DNA from: Acinetobacter baumannii
GTDB taxonomy: Bacteria; Pseudomonadota; Gammaproteobacteria; Pseudomonadales; Moraxellaceae
Direction of reading: 5' to 3'
Assembly (NCBI RefSeq): GCF_016508585.1
Contig: NZ_JADVOP010000024.1
Span: 1 to 64,000, forward strand
DNA: 64,000 nucleotides
Positions 25,983 to 35,188 of the stretch are shown here, one piece after another; the stretch's first letter is position 1; every line of letters begins with the position of its first letter. Both the position numbers and the translations under genes were made by a program. Below the pieces are notes generated by a model. The model was not told the DNA's origin, searched no databases, and saw nothing but the letters and a program-made list of their open reading frames with translations.

Positions 25983-26669
25983 TTAATCTTCTGGATATTC
26001 AAAACGATAGCCTACACCATAAACAGCTTGTACCCATTCATGGCGGTTTCCTGTTTCAGCAGCTTCCGAAATTTTTCTTCGTAAGTTCTTGATATGACTA
26101 TCAATAACACGGTCAGCCACATCAAAACTGTCTGGATTGATATGATCTAAAAGTTGAGCTCTTGAGTAGACTTGACCTAAATGTTCGAGGAAAAGCTCTA
26201 AAAGACGAAATTCGGTTGGTGTTAAATTCAACGATTTTTGTTGATACCAGATACGTTGTTGTGCTTTATCAATTCTGAATAAATCATTGGCTTCAGGTTC
26301 AGCCTTGCGTTCTAAACGGCGCAACACAGCTTGTACACGTGCAACCAGTTCTTTCGGACTAAATGGTTTACATACATAATCATCAGCCCCCATGTTTAGT
26401 CCCAATACGCGGTCAATTTCTTCAGTTCGTGCAGTCACCATAATGATCGGTAAATCTGTTTGTTCACGCACTTTACGACAGATGGTAAGACCATCCATAC
26501 GTGGCACCATCAAATCCAGAACCATGAGACTTGGTTTACGTTGCTGAAAACTCTCATAAGCTTCCTGACCATCATGAAACATACTGACTTCAAAGCCTGC
26601 CGCTTCTAGATAATCCCGCACCAATTGCGCAAGTTCAACTTCATCTTCTACCAGCATGATATGTTTCAT
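25983..26669 (-). CDS. baeR: BaeR-like OmpR-family response regulator
   Basis: A 228-residue regulator: receiver domain with phosphoacceptor D52 (VLDLMVPRMDG), acid pocket E9/D10, Thr/Lys switch (TAR, KPFSP), and a winged-helix domain ending in VYGVGYRFEYPED. In Acinetobacter BaeR controls envelope stress and AdeABC-type efflux. It is 15 bases downstream of the kinase gene. Assignment to Bae rather than another OmpR pair rests on the kinase and the Spy-like gene next door. Confidence 0.85.
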   Translation of the reverse strand: MKHIMLVEDEVELAQLVRDYLEAAGFEVSMFHDGQEAYESFQQRKPSLMVLDLMVPRMDGLTICRKVREQTDLPIIMVTARTEEIDRVLGLNMGADDYVCKPFSPKELVARVQAVLRRLERKAEPEANDLFRIDKAQQRIWYQQKSLNLTPTEFRLLELFLEHLGQVYSRAQLLDHINPDSFDVADRVIDSHIKNLRRKISEAAETGNRHEWVQAVYGVGYRFEYPED

Positions 26670-26684
26670 GTTGTGTTATTCCTT

Positions 26685-28418
26685 TTAAACTTTCGTATGT
26701 TTTGAAAATGTCAATTTACAACGCAAACCACCTAAAGGTGAATGATCAAAAGTTAATTGTCCACCCAGCGCTTGCGCAATTTTACCAGATAATGCCAAAC
26801 CTAATCCTGTTCCACCTGTACTGCGGGTCCTTGAATCATCGACACGATAGAAACGTTCTCCCAAACGTGCAATCTGTTCATCGCTCAAGCCGAGCGGGCT
26901 ATCATCGACAATCACACTCCATGAGTCCGCATCTTGTTCAGTGTGTACATGAACTTCACCGCCTGCTTCAGTATATCGGATACTATTTCCCAGTAAGTTG
27001 ACCATAATTTGCTTAAAACGATCTATATCTAATTGTAATTTTGCCCCTTCACCTGTCGCTGAGACATTGAGATTGGCTTGTTCAAACTTGGGTTTAAAGT
27101 TATCAATTTCCTGTAAAACCACAGACCATGGATCAACTTCTGCAAAATAACATTTCAATTGTTGCGCTTCTGCCTGTGCCAAATCGGCTAAATCTTGAGT
27201 CAGTTTTTTCAAACTTGTGACCTGACGTAGCATGGCAGCAAAATGTTCTGGAGTAGGCTTACGAATCCCATCCTGCATTGCTTCAATTTGTGCCTGTAAT
27301 ACAGCCAGTGGCGTTTTTAATTCATGTGAAGTGTCTGCAACCCATTGTCGACGAGACGTTTCATGCTGATCTAGAATCACTGCCAATTGATTGAGTTCTG
27401 TAGATAAATCACCAAGCTCATCATTTCGTTTAATCGCAACTTGATGTTGGAAATTACCTTTGGTAAGTTCACGTGTGCCATTGAGTAAGCGTTGAATTGG
27501 TGTTTTAAAATAGGTCGCTAAAAGTAATGCTGCAACCAAACTCGACAGGAATGTAAAAATATAGATCAGCACCAAATAACGTTTTTGGCTACTAAAGAAA
27601 TTGATGCTCGATGCATCATCTTCATCCAGAACAGGTTTAAGCCCTAAGTAACCCACCACTTGTTCATTGACGATAATTGGACGGTAAGAGACTTGATCAT
27701 CTGAAGGTTCACCCAATACAAACTGATGTTTGGCATCATATAAAGAAAGACGTGAACTCAATCCTAAACGGTCTGGCATGGATACAAACATTTTCTTACC
27801 ATTTTTTGGACTGACCATGCGCATTGGATCACGCATGGAAGATTCTTTTCCCTGAGCAGGAGGGTTTTCATGACCTCCCCCGATATGCCCCTTGTCCATC
27901 GGTGGCTTAGTTTTACGATCAGAAGGTTTAAATAAATTTTGATTCGAACTCAATGGAAATTTCAAACCTTCAAAAGGCTGATAGGCTGAAGGTAAGTTTT
28001 CTTCAAGAATTTTTATTTCTTCTTTGTCTAATTGGGATTTTGGCGTAGTACCTTCAGTTTGTCCCAAAGTCGCCATCATCGTATGTTCTTTAAAATAACG
28101 TTGCTGTAAAGCAATATCGTACTGACGACGCAACCACCACCGTGACAGCTTATCGTAATCATCTGGCGCAGCATCGCCTTCAATCTGTAAAATTTGTGCC
28201 TGAACTGCATTTCCCCAGTCTTGATATACACCATAAACATCTGCCAAATTCTCAATCAAATGATCAAGTTTTTGCATTTCAACATCAGCAACATATTTAG
28301 CAAAGTTTTTCTGCATGGTCCAATGCAATACACTTAAACTTACTGTAGTAATCACCAATGTCGTCAATAACACAGTAAGAAATAGGCGTAAAGCGATGGG
28401 GACTCGGCGTATTTTCAA
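26685..28418 (-). CDS. baeS: BaeS-like sensor histidine kinase
   Basis: An inner-membrane kinase of 577 residues. TM1 at about 9-30, a large periplasmic domain, TM2 at about 280-305, HAMP, phosphoacceptor H365 (DTSHELKTPL), N-box (NLLGNSIRYTE) and G-box (GGTGLGLALSGK). The periplasmic part holds a low-complexity Lys/Pro/Gly/His/Met-rich insert (about residues 165-210: GHIGGGHENPP, MRDPMRM), unusual for BaeS. It is transcribed first, before baeR, and diverges from a Spy-like lipoprotein gene. Confidence 0.85.
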   Translation of the reverse strand: MKIRRVPIALRLFLTVLLTTLVITTVSLSVLHWTMQKNFAKYVADVEMQKLDHLIENLADVYGVYQDWGNAVQAQILQIEGDAAPDDYDKLSRWWLRRQYDIALQQRYFKEHTMMATLGQTEGTTPKSQLDKEEIKILEENLPSAYQPFEGLKFPLSSNQNLFKPSDRKTKPPMDKGHIGGGHENPPAQGKESSMRDPMRMVSPKNGKKMFVSMPDRLGLSSRLSLYDAKHQFVLGEPSDDQVSYRPIIVNEQVVGYLGLKPVLDEDDASSINFFSSQKRYLVLIYIFTFLSSLVAALLLATYFKTPIQRLLNGTRELTKGNFQHQVAIKRNDELGDLSTELNQLAVILDQHETSRRQWVADTSHELKTPLAVLQAQIEAMQDGIRKPTPEHFAAMLRQVTSLKKLTQDLADLAQAEAQQLKCYFAEVDPWSVVLQEIDNFKPKFEQANLNVSATGEGAKLQLDIDRFKQIMVNLLGNSIRYTEAGGEVHVHTEQDADSWSVIVDDSPLGLSDEQIARLGERFYRVDDSRTRSTGGTGLGLALSGKIAQALGGQLTFDHSPLGGLRCKLTFSKHTKV

Positions 28419-28555
28419 AACTCATCTCACGTTTTTCTTCGCATTTCAATATTGTACCCAACACTTGCTTAAAATACTCTCCATTGTTTCTACATCATTA
28501 TTATTTAATCTTTACTGTATTCACAGAACATAGAATATTCATTGGAGTAGTAACA

Positions 28556-29176
28556 ATGAAAGCGATCACAAAAATCACATTATTGTCAGCAAGTATTTTG
28601 AGCATGGGGGCTTTAACAGCCTGTCAATCGAATCCAGGTCCAAAAGACAGTCCAGAAGGTCGTTCTATGATGCATGGCGGACATCATAAAATGTCTCCTG
28701 AACAACGTGAAGAAATGAAAAAAATGCGTGCGCAGCATAAAGAGATGCGTCAGCAAATGCAAAAAGCCTGTGATGGTAAAGCCATTGGTCAAAGCATTCA
28801 GGTCAAAGCAGGTGAACAAAGCATTGATGGGACATGCAACCTTGTATTCAAAGCAGATCGTAAAGCGATGAGAGAAATGAAGCAGGATTTTCGTCGTGAT
28901 GGAGAAGATCGTGGACATATGATGCGTCACGATGGTCCGCGTATGAAAGATATGACAGACGAACAGCGTGCTCAAATTCAACAGGAATTTGCACAAAAAC
29001 GTGCAGAACGTAAAGCACAATGGGACGCGATTCAAAAGGCTTGTGCCGGTCAAAGCAATGGAAAAGCCATTCAAGTGAAAATCGGTGACAAAACCTTAGA
29101 TGGTCAATGTGTTGTTAAATTCCAACCCGATTTTAAAGCAGACCGAGCAATGCCTGTCATGCCACCAAAATTATAA
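28556..29176 (+). CDS. Spy-like Met/His-rich lipoprotein with duplicated Cys module
   Basis: A lipoprotein of 206 residues: signal peptide with lipobox LTAC (C23), then Met/His/Gln/Lys-rich helical sequence (MMHGGHHKMSPEQ, and HMMRHDGPRM) resembling LTXXQ/Spy envelope-stress chaperones. Two copies of a roughly 30-residue module follow, each with two Cys 22 apart (C72/C94 and C163/C185) and the pattern KAC-G-IQVK-G-DG-C. Each could form a disulfide loop. It starts 137 bases from the divergent baeS, consistent with BaeR control. GGAG lies 10 bases before the ATG. Confidence 0.82.
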   Translation: MKAITKITLLSASILSMGALTACQSNPGPKDSPEGRSMMHGGHHKMSPEQREEMKKMRAQHKEMRQQMQKACDGKAIGQSIQVKAGEQSIDGTCNLVFKADRKAMREMKQDFRRDGEDRGHMMRHDGPRMKDMTDEQRAQIQQEFAQKRAERKAQWDAIQKACAGQSNGKAIQVKIGDKTLDGQCVVKFQPDFKADRAMPVMPPKL

Positions 29177-29221
29177 ACGATATGTCGGGTAGAACGGCGT
29201 AAGATTTATTGTGACGATAAC

Positions 29222-29255
29222 AAAACCTGGATCTCATCACTGCGATTCAGGTTTT
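29222..29255 (+). terminator. Terminator after the Spy-like gene
   Basis: AAAACCTG and CAGGTTTT pair with an 18-base loop that itself has partial GAT/GAT pairing, followed by ATTTTATT. Confidence 0.6.
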
Positions 29256-29289
29256 ATTTTATTGCATTCAATATGATTAACTTGATATC

Positions 29290-29480
29290 AATAAAGTGTT
29301 TTTGCTTTTTACATCCACTGATTTTACCTCATATCGCGATCGGATTCTGTGACATGGATGTCGTCCAGTCGGGAGGATTGCAAGCATATCACGCTCACCT
29401 GAACAAAAACAAAGCACTGCTTCGCTTGCAGCATAAGGTTTAGCGATACCTATAAAAAGGGAGGCAGTGAACACACCTGT
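29290..29480. other. Structured intergenic segment of unknown function
   Basis: Part of a 434-base gap between convergent genes. It is less AT-rich than other gaps here and holds inverted repeats: TGCAAGC/GCTTGCA (29379 and 29424), TGGATGTCGTCCA (hairpin near 29356) and GGTTTAGCGATACC. A 65-codon minus-strand frame starts with GTG and lacks a good ribosome site, so I do not call it a gene. A noncoding RNA is possible; I could not match it to tRNA, SRP, RNase P or tmRNA. Confidence 0.3.
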
Positions 29481-29571
29481 TTATTTATATGATACAAGTT
29501 TTCAAGAATGCTAAAGATATTCCCTCGTCAGTTACTGAAGTATCAGTCCTATCTTTATCATCCATAAAAAA

Positions 29572-29591
29572 AACGACCCTCTCGGATCGTT
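29572..29591 (-). terminator. Terminator of the rapZ-npr-darP operon
   Basis: On the minus strand AACGATCC-GAGA-GGGTCGTT is followed by a run of T. It lies 20 bases past the darP stop; one G-T pair in the stem. Confidence 0.8.
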
Positions 29592-29610
29592 ATTACGCGT
29601 TAAGATCAAC

Positions 29611-30150
29611 TTACTTCGAGTTGTCAGAAATCAACGCCACTTGCTGAGCATAATTCAACAATTTCAGCTTTGAAGCTGCTAATTCTTCAGCAGAAGCCTG
29701 ACGGGTAATATCGCGGTGAATACGCAATACATGCTGACGCAAAGAATGCCCTTCTGCGGCATTATAAGACTTACAAAACTCTTTAATCGCAGGGTCACGT
29801 TGCTCAATCATACGTTCAACCCAACGATCAAGCTGTGCGAGCTTTTTAACACCCTGTTTAGGCGTTAAATACGATAAAATTACCGCTTCATCTTCATTAC
29901 GCAACAACTTACCAATACGTTGAAATTGACGACGACGAGCCTCAAAAGATGTAATCAACTGCACATCCAATAAAGCTTCAATTAAGCGCTCTTCAACAGG
30001 TAAAGATTGAATTTGTTTTTTTGACAACTCTGCGAGTTGCTCACCTAAAGCAGCCATACGCTGTACAGCTTTTTTCTGTTCGGTTTTACTTGCACGCCCT
30101 TCTAAAGACTCAAAATCATCTTCAGTAAAACGTTGCGGACGACGTGCCAC
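29611..30150 (-). CDS. darP: DarP (YjgA), 50S ribosome assembly factor
   Basis: DarP helps fold the peptidyl transferase centre late in 50S assembly. A charged, all-helical protein of 179 residues with the family blocks RPQRFTEDDFESLEGRASKTE-, KKAVQRMAALGEQLAEL, RRRQFQRIGKLLR and GHSLRQHVLRIHRD. It starts with GTG 2 bases after the npr stop, so it is coupled to npr. Confidence 0.93.
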   Translation of the reverse strand: MARRPQRFTEDDFESLEGRASKTEQKKAVQRMAALGEQLAELSKKQIQSLPVEERLIEALLDVQLITSFEARRRQFQRIGKLLRNEDEAVILSYLTPKQGVKKLAQLDRWVERMIEQRDPAIKEFCKSYNAAEGHSLRQHVLRIHRDITRQASAEELAASKLKLLNYAQQVALISDNSK

Positions 30151-30152
30151 GA

Positions 30153-30422
30153 TTATTCTGCCTCGTAAAATTTATCTGCAAAAAGTGCTTGAACTTCAGA
30201 CAAAGCTTTTTCTTCGTCTACACCATCAATCACTAAACGCAAGGTTGTTCCTTTACCAGCTCCCAGCATAAGTAAAGAAAGGATATTCTTGGCATCAACC
30301 AACTTGTCGCCTTTCCCAATTTGAATAGAACATTTAAATTTGGTGGTGACTTCGATGAGTTTTCCAGATGCACGCGCATGTAACCCTAATTTATTAATTA
30401 CGTCAACAGTTGTGTCAATCAT
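30153..30422 (-). CDS. ptsO: NPr, phosphocarrier of the nitrogen-related PTS
   Basis: An HPr-like protein of 89 residues. Phosphorylated His is H15 in [10 protein letters not shown]; the second regulatory region is [14 protein letters not shown]. The NPr branch lacks the HPr kinase Ser motif typical of Gram-positives. It overlaps rapZ by 4 bases (ATGA). In E. coli the same pair follows ptsN; here EIIA-Ntr is not adjacent. NPr is reported to be the partner of GigB, whose gene is at 2425. Confidence 0.93.
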   Translation of the reverse strand: MIDTTVDVINKLGLHARASGKLIEVTTKFKCSIQIGKGDKLVDAKNILSLLMLGAGKGTTLRLVIDGVDEEKALSEVQALFADKFYEAE

Positions 30423-31270
30423 GACCAGTGCTTCATTTCTCTATGTAATACTTGAATGGTCCATTTCGACTCAAGAGCCTTTTTCAACCGATCCACAATA
30501 TAAACCGAACGATGTTGACCACCCGTACAGCCTATCGACACTGTGATATAGTGACGATGACCTTCCGCAAAAGCAGGCAACCACTTATTTAAAAACTGAT
30601 AGATGTCTTGATACATCTCATTTGCTTGCTCGCTGGCTTCTAAAAAATTACGCACAGGTTCATCCAAACCCGAATATTTACGCAACTCTAAATCCCAATG
30701 TGGATTAGGCAAATGCCTTACATCAAAAACAAAATCTGCATCCAATGGGATACCGTGTTTATATCCAAAAGACTGCAAAATTAAAATTAGTTTATCGGAC
30801 TGTCCCAATTTGGACAATAAGGTATCTTTTAAATCATGTACACTTTTGTCAGTGGTATCAATGTGCGCGGTTGCGCGCAGTTGAATCGGCAACAGAAGAT
30901 TTTTTTCTTCTTGGATACATTCATTTAAACTTTGAAAACGATTTGAAAGCGGATGCGGACGTCGAGATGCACTAAAACGTGAAATCAACTCCTGATCACG
31001 GGTAGTTAAATAAATAACATCCACACTGCCATGTTTTTGTAATTGTTGAAAAACATCATCAAAACCTTGTAAATCTTCTTTTGCACTACGAACATCTACA
31101 CCGAGTGCCAACAATTCTAAATTATTTTCTCGGTCAAGCTTTTCAACGATTTCAGGAAGCAATGCCAGAGGCAAATTATCAATACAGTAATAACCCAAAT
31201 CTTCCAGTACCTGCAAAGCAGAGGATTTACCTGAACCAGATTGTCCTGTCACGATAAGTATACGCTTCAT
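30419..31270 (-). CDS. rapZ: RapZ family P-loop RNA-binding regulator
   Basis: Walker A GQSGSGKS at residues 9-16 and Walker-B-like [10 protein letters not shown]; the C-terminal RNA/amino-sugar sensing domain has [18 protein letters not shown] and HREM. In E. coli RapZ hands the GlmZ small RNA to RNase E and senses glucosamine-6-phosphate. Whether a GlmZ-like RNA exists here is unknown. First gene of rapZ-npr-darP. Length 283 is standard. Confidence 0.95.
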   Translation of the reverse strand: MKRILIVTGQSGSGKSSALQVLEDLGYYCIDNLPLALLPEIVEKLDRENNLELLALGVDVRSAKEDLQGFDDVFQQLQKHGSVDVIYLTTRDQELISRFSASRRPHPLSNRFQSLNECIQEEKNLLLPIQLRATAHIDTTDKSVHDLKDTLLSKLGQSDKLILILQSFGYKHGIPLDADFVFDVRHLPNPHWDLELRKYSGLDEPVRNFLEASEQANEMYQDIYQFLNKWLPAFAEGHRHYITVSIGCTGGQHRSVYIVDRLKKALESKWTIQVLHREMKHWS

Positions 31271-31295
31271 GGCATAGCGATCCTAAAAGCAAAGT

Positions 31296-32141
31296 TTATG
31301 CAGAATATTTCACTTGTAAATTGTCAATCAGACGAGTTTTGCCTAATTTCGCTGCAACAAACAATACAACATCTTGGTCGAACTGTTCAACTTTTTGTAA
31401 GGTTGGGCTACGTGCCTCAACATAATCCACCACTAATCCCGCATCAGTCAGACTTTGACGAATCTGCTGAAGCGCTTCTGCAAGTGTTTTACCTGCATGC
31501 AGATCATCTGCAGCAATTGTTAAAGACTTAAAGATGACAGGGGCGGTTTGGCGTTCCTGCTCAGACAGATAACCATTGCGAGAACTTAAAGCTAAACCGT
31601 CTTCAGCACGGGCTATCGGTACACCGATCACTTCTATCGGCATGTTCAAGTCACGAACCAACTGCTTAATTACAGCCAATTGTTGATAATCTTTTTGCCC
31701 AAAGAATGCAAAGTTGGGCTGAACAATATTGAATAGCTTGGTCACCACCACAGCAACGCCATCAAAATGACCTGGACGCTGTAAGCCACATAGATCTTCA
31801 GTAATTTCACCAACACTAATATTGGTCAATCGTGGATATTTACCATACATTTGCTCAACAGAGGGAGCAAAAACAATATCACATCCCACTTCAGCCAATA
31901 AATGGCTGTCATGCTCTAAAGTACGAGGATAGTTATCAAAGTCTTCATTTGGTCCGAATTGGATCGGATTGACAAAAATGCTGACCACTACGACATCACA
32001 CAACTTTCGTGCTTCACGAACCAGATTTAAATGACCTTCATGTAAGTTCCCCATCGTTGGGACAAAACCAATGATTTTACGTGCTGATCGAGCAGGATTT
32101 AGAGATGCTGATAATCCTTGGATGGTCGTTTCTGTTTTCAT
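31296..32141 (-). CDS. panC: Pantothenate synthetase
   Basis: It joins pantoate and beta-alanine with ATP, the last step to pantothenate. Signature [16 protein letters not shown] at about residues 26-41 (HxGH for ATP), [10 protein letters not shown] and the KMSKS-like LSSRNGYL. 281 residues, normal. It is 3 bases downstream of panB in the same operon. Confidence 0.97.
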   Translation of the reverse strand: MKTETTIQGLSASLNPARSARKIIGFVPTMGNLHEGHLNLVREARKLCDVVVVSIFVNPIQFGPNEDFDNYPRTLEHDSHLLAEVGCDIVFAPSVEQMYGKYPRLTNISVGEITEDLCGLQRPGHFDGVAVVVTKLFNIVQPNFAFFGQKDYQQLAVIKQLVRDLNMPIEVIGVPIARAEDGLALSSRNGYLSEQERQTAPVIFKSLTIAADDLHAGKTLAEALQQIRQSLTDAGLVVDYVEARSPTLQKVEQFDQDVVLFVAAKLGKTRLIDNLQVKYSA

Positions 32142-32144
32142 CTT

Positions 32145-32954
32145 TTACAGCTCAACTTGGAAAGTATGTTCTTTCGCAGGGAAAGACTTGTTTTGCACAG
32201 CAAGATGATAGGCTTTGAATGCATCTACAATTGCTGTCTCACCTGTTTGCTCTTTCATAAAGTTACGTACAAAACGTGCCACTTTTCCAAAAGTCAAACC
32301 CAACATATCTTGTACAACGAGGACCTGACCATCCGTGTCAGCACCAGCACCAATACCAATCACAGGGACATGTGGGAACAACTCAGCAATTTCTTTACCC
32401 ATTTGTGCAGGAACACATTCGAGCAGTAGTACTGCCGCACCAGCTTCGACCACAGCTTTACAGTCTGCAATCAATTGATCTGCAGCTTCACGTGTTTTTG
32501 CCTGAAGTTTATATCCGCCGAAAACATGAACCGATTGTGGTGTCAAACCTAAGTGTACACATACGGGAATGCCATTTCGTGTCAACACTTGTACAGTTTC
32601 TGAAAGCCAAGCACCACCCTCGATTTTAATCATTTGCGCGCCTGCCTGCATGACAGTTTTAGCATTTACCAAAGCATCATTGAGCGTTGCATAACTCATA
32701 AAAGGGAGGTCACATAAAATAAATGCATGCTGATTCGCTCGACGTACAGCGGCAGTATGATATGCCATATCCTCGACCGTGACAGGCAAGGTTGAATCAT
32801 GCCCTTGGATGGTCATTCCTAAAGAATCGCCAATTAAAATAGTATCAATTTCGGCAACTTCCATACCTTTTGCCATACTTGCATCGTAGCAGGTCAAGCA
32901 TGAAAATTTACGACCCTGAGTTTTAAATTGTCTTAAATCACTTAGACTGATCAT
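32145..32954 (-). CDS. panB: 3-methyl-2-oxobutanoate hydroxymethyltransferase
   Basis: It adds a hydroxymethyl group from methylene-tetrahydrofolate to ketoisovalerate, the first pantothenate step. TIM barrel with the metal site in LIGDSLGMTIQGHDSTLPV and the GIPVCVHLGLTPQ and IGIGAGADTDGQVLV blocks. Start ATG 32954 has GAGGA 8 bases upstream and gives 269 residues; the earlier in-frame start at 32972 is unneeded. pcnB-folK lies upstream in the same direction. Confidence 0.96.
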   Translation of the reverse strand: MISLSDLRQFKTQGRKFSCLTCYDASMAKGMEVAEIDTILIGDSLGMTIQGHDSTLPVTVEDMAYHTAAVRRANQHAFILCDLPFMSYATLNDALVNAKTVMQAGAQMIKIEGGAWLSETVQVLTRNGIPVCVHLGLTPQSVHVFGGYKLQAKTREAADQLIADCKAVVEAGAAVLLLECVPAQMGKEIAELFPHVPVIGIGAGADTDGQVLVVQDMLGLTFGKVARFVRNFMKEQTGETAIVDAFKAYHLAVQNKSFPAKEHTFQVEL

Positions 32955-32999
32955 GACGATATCCTCTATCAATGAGAGTTCTTTAGCGCATCCAACAGT

Positions 33000-33485
33000 T
33001 CAGTCTGCCCAACTTTGATCAGCCAAAACAGTCAATGTTGAATGTTGCACAAGTTCTAGGTTTTGCAATGATTGTCCATTTATCTTCAACTCAGTATTCA
33101 AGTCCAATAAAGGAATCACCACAAAATCACGCTGCAAAATACCAACATGTGGTACTGTGAGTCGCTCATTTATAATGTTTTTTTCAGCATAAAGCAAAAG
33201 ATCTAAATCCAAAGTCCGCTCACCCCAATGGCGTAAACGTACACGACCTGATTCATTTTCGATCCGTTGCAACTCATTTAATAAATCCAAGGGGGCTAAA
33301 TGGGTCAGCAATTCGGCAACAGCATTGTGGTAATGCGGCTGATCCTGTGGTCCCATCGGTGGACTTTGATAAAGCCGTGAAACCTTCACTTCACCCAATA
33401 GCCTTAACTGCTCAACAGCTTCACGCAAAATCTGTGCTGAATCACCCAAATTACTGCCTAAACCAATATAGGTTTTATTCATCAT
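33000..33485 (-). CDS. folK: HPPK, 2-amino-4-hydroxy-6-hydroxymethyldihydropteridine pyrophosphokinase
   Basis: It transfers pyrophosphate from ATP to the pterin in folate synthesis. Family marks: YIGLGSNLGDS, YHNAVAEL, RLRHWGERTLDLDLLLY (catalytic RTLDLDLL with its paired Asp) and VPHVGILQRDFVVIPLLDL. 161 residues. It overlaps pcnB by 4 bases (ATGA), so the two are coupled. Confidence 0.96.
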   Translation of the reverse strand: MMNKTYIGLGSNLGDSAQILREAVEQLRLLGEVKVSRLYQSPPMGPQDQPHYHNAVAELLTHLAPLDLLNELQRIENESGRVRLRHWGERTLDLDLLLYAEKNIINERLTVPHVGILQRDFVVIPLLDLNTELKINGQSLQNLELVQHSTLTVLADQSWAD

Positions 33486-34972
33486 TGTGTAGGCCCAAAG
33501 ATCACTTTGCTCAAATCACGCTGTACACGTCTACGTTTGGTGATCGGGTGTTCAGCTGTAATTTCACCTTTGTTGACAGCTGCTCTGCTGTCACTTCTGG
33601 TTTTAAAATCATGCGATGTCGTAGCTTGTGCATGACCAGCATTTGCTTTCTGACGAGAACGGCGACTACGTGACTCTTGTTCTTTGACTAGAGGTTCAAT
33701 CTCTGTTGAAACAGTTTTTACTTCTTCAACAGCAGGAGACTCAGCAAGCTTCTTACGGCTTTTCGCTCGTTGGCGATTGTAGCTACTGATTGCACGTTCT
33801 TTCTCATCAGTAGACATAGTTTGGTAAGCTTCCCACCAGGCCCCCATACCATTGGTGGTAGAGTCGCCAGACTTTTCTCTTAACAATAAAAAGTCAAATC
33901 CAGCACGGAAACGTGCATGCCCTGAGAGTGCTTCGATTTGTTGCGGTTTTGGATTCAACAGCCGTGTCTGCATTTCCCAAACCTCACGGATAAACGTCTC
34001 CGCAAATCGAGGGATAATGGTACGCGTTGCCTGTCGTTTTAAAACATCCAAACCTGCTTGTGCACGGGCTTCTGCCGCAACCACGCCTTTAGCCTGATAA
34101 AAATCGCAACGTGCTAAAAAGTTGTTCCAAAGCAATACTGCATAGAAAAAAGCAGGATTGATGGTTTTGCCAATTTGAATCCGCTGATCCGTATTTTTTG
34201 CTGCACGCTCAATAAATTGAGTAATTTCAGGGCTAATATCAGCAAATAATTGTTTCCAAATACCAAATTCGATCAACATTGGCATCACACGATGTAAATG
34301 TCCCATCGTGAATAGTTTTTGTGATTCATCGTATAAACGATGCGGAGAAACATCACGCAATAGCTGTGTCATTTCTTGAGTAAAAATTTTTAAAATTTGA
34401 GGATCGATGCTGAAATTTAATTTTGCAGCAAAACGCAATGTACGCAACATTCGTACAGGATCTTCTTCAAAACGTAGAGCCGGATCACCCAATAGTCTTA
34501 AGGTTTTGCTCTTGATGTCATCAATAGCATTACAAAAATCAAGCACTTCGCCCTTACGTGGCTGATAATACATTGCATTGATAGAGAAATCGCGACGTGC
34601 AAAGTCTTGCTCGATGGTTCCCCAATTGTTATCTCGCAGAATCATGCCTTGAGCCGAAGTGATCGCTTTCTTTGGTGGTGCACGAAATGTTGCGACTTCA
34701 ATCAATTCACGACCAGAATAGACATGTGCCAATTCAAAACGTCGCCCAATAATTCGACAACGACGACCAAAAACTTCTTTGACCTGTGAGGGCGTTGCAT
34801 TGGTCACAGCATCGAAGTCTTTCGGATTTAAGCCTAGCATTAAATCACGCACACCTCCACCGACTATATAAGCTTCATAGCCAGCTTTGGTTAAAGAATC
34901 AATAACATCTAAAATGGAAGAAGGTAATTGAGCGGTGGATAATCCACACTTTGACGCACGCAAAGTTTGCAA
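33482..34972 (-). CDS. pcnB: Poly(A) polymerase I
   Basis: It adds 3-prime A tails that promote RNA decay. Class II nucleotidyltransferase head: GGGVRDLMLG at 38-47 and catalytic D52/D54 in KDFDAVTNA, then RRDFSINAMYY and EDPVRMLR. The C-terminal 90 residues are basic (KSRKKLAE, RSRRSRQKANAGH), as in PcnB rather than CCA transferase. The start is a TTG with AGGAG about 10 bases upstream; the first ATG is codon 45, inside the active-site motif, so a non-ATG start is forced. Confidence 0.93.
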   Translation of the reverse strand: MQTLRASKCGLSTAQLPSSILDVIDSLTKAGYEAYIVGGGVRDLMLGLNPKDFDAVTNATPSQVKEVFGRRCRIIGRRFELAHVYSGRELIEVATFRAPPKKAITSAQGMILRDNNWGTIEQDFARRDFSINAMYYQPRKGEVLDFCNAIDDIKSKTLRLLGDPALRFEEDPVRMLRTLRFAAKLNFSIDPQILKIFTQEMTQLLRDVSPHRLYDESQKLFTMGHLHRVMPMLIEFGIWKQLFADISPEITQFIERAAKNTDQRIQIGKTINPAFFYAVLLWNNFLARCDFYQAKGVVAAEARAQAGLDVLKRQATRTIIPRFAETFIREVWEMQTRLLNPKPQQIEALSGHARFRAGFDFLLLREKSGDSTTNGMGAWWEAYQTMSTDEKERAISSYNRQRAKSRKKLAESPAVEEVKTVSTEIEPLVKEQESRSRRSRQKANAGHAQATTSHDFKTRSDSRAAVNKGEITAEHPITKRRRVQRDLSKVIFGPTQ

Positions 34973-35188
34973 AAGACACTGTCTCCTACGTCAGGACGTA
35001 AAAATCATAATTGTGCTAATGATATCGCTTACACAGCTAAAGGGCAATTTGATTCTCGCAATCTTGCATTGAAATTATGATCCTTAAATCATTGCTCTCA
35101 AATTTAAGCTTGCATGTTTTTTAACAATACTTTGTTTCAGATCAATGATATTGGGCTTTGTTGAAAAAATGCAATATAAGATCATTCA

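Noticed and set aside
28613-29074. 153-codon minus-strand open frame
   Set aside because: It lies wholly inside the Spy-like lipoprotein gene on the other strand; its composition (Thr/His/Phe/Leu-rich) is that of an antisense shadow.
29277-29474. 65-codon minus-strand frame in the gap after the Spy-like gene
   Set aside because: GTG start, no clear ribosome site, and composition unlike neighbouring genes. Better explained by the structured segment.
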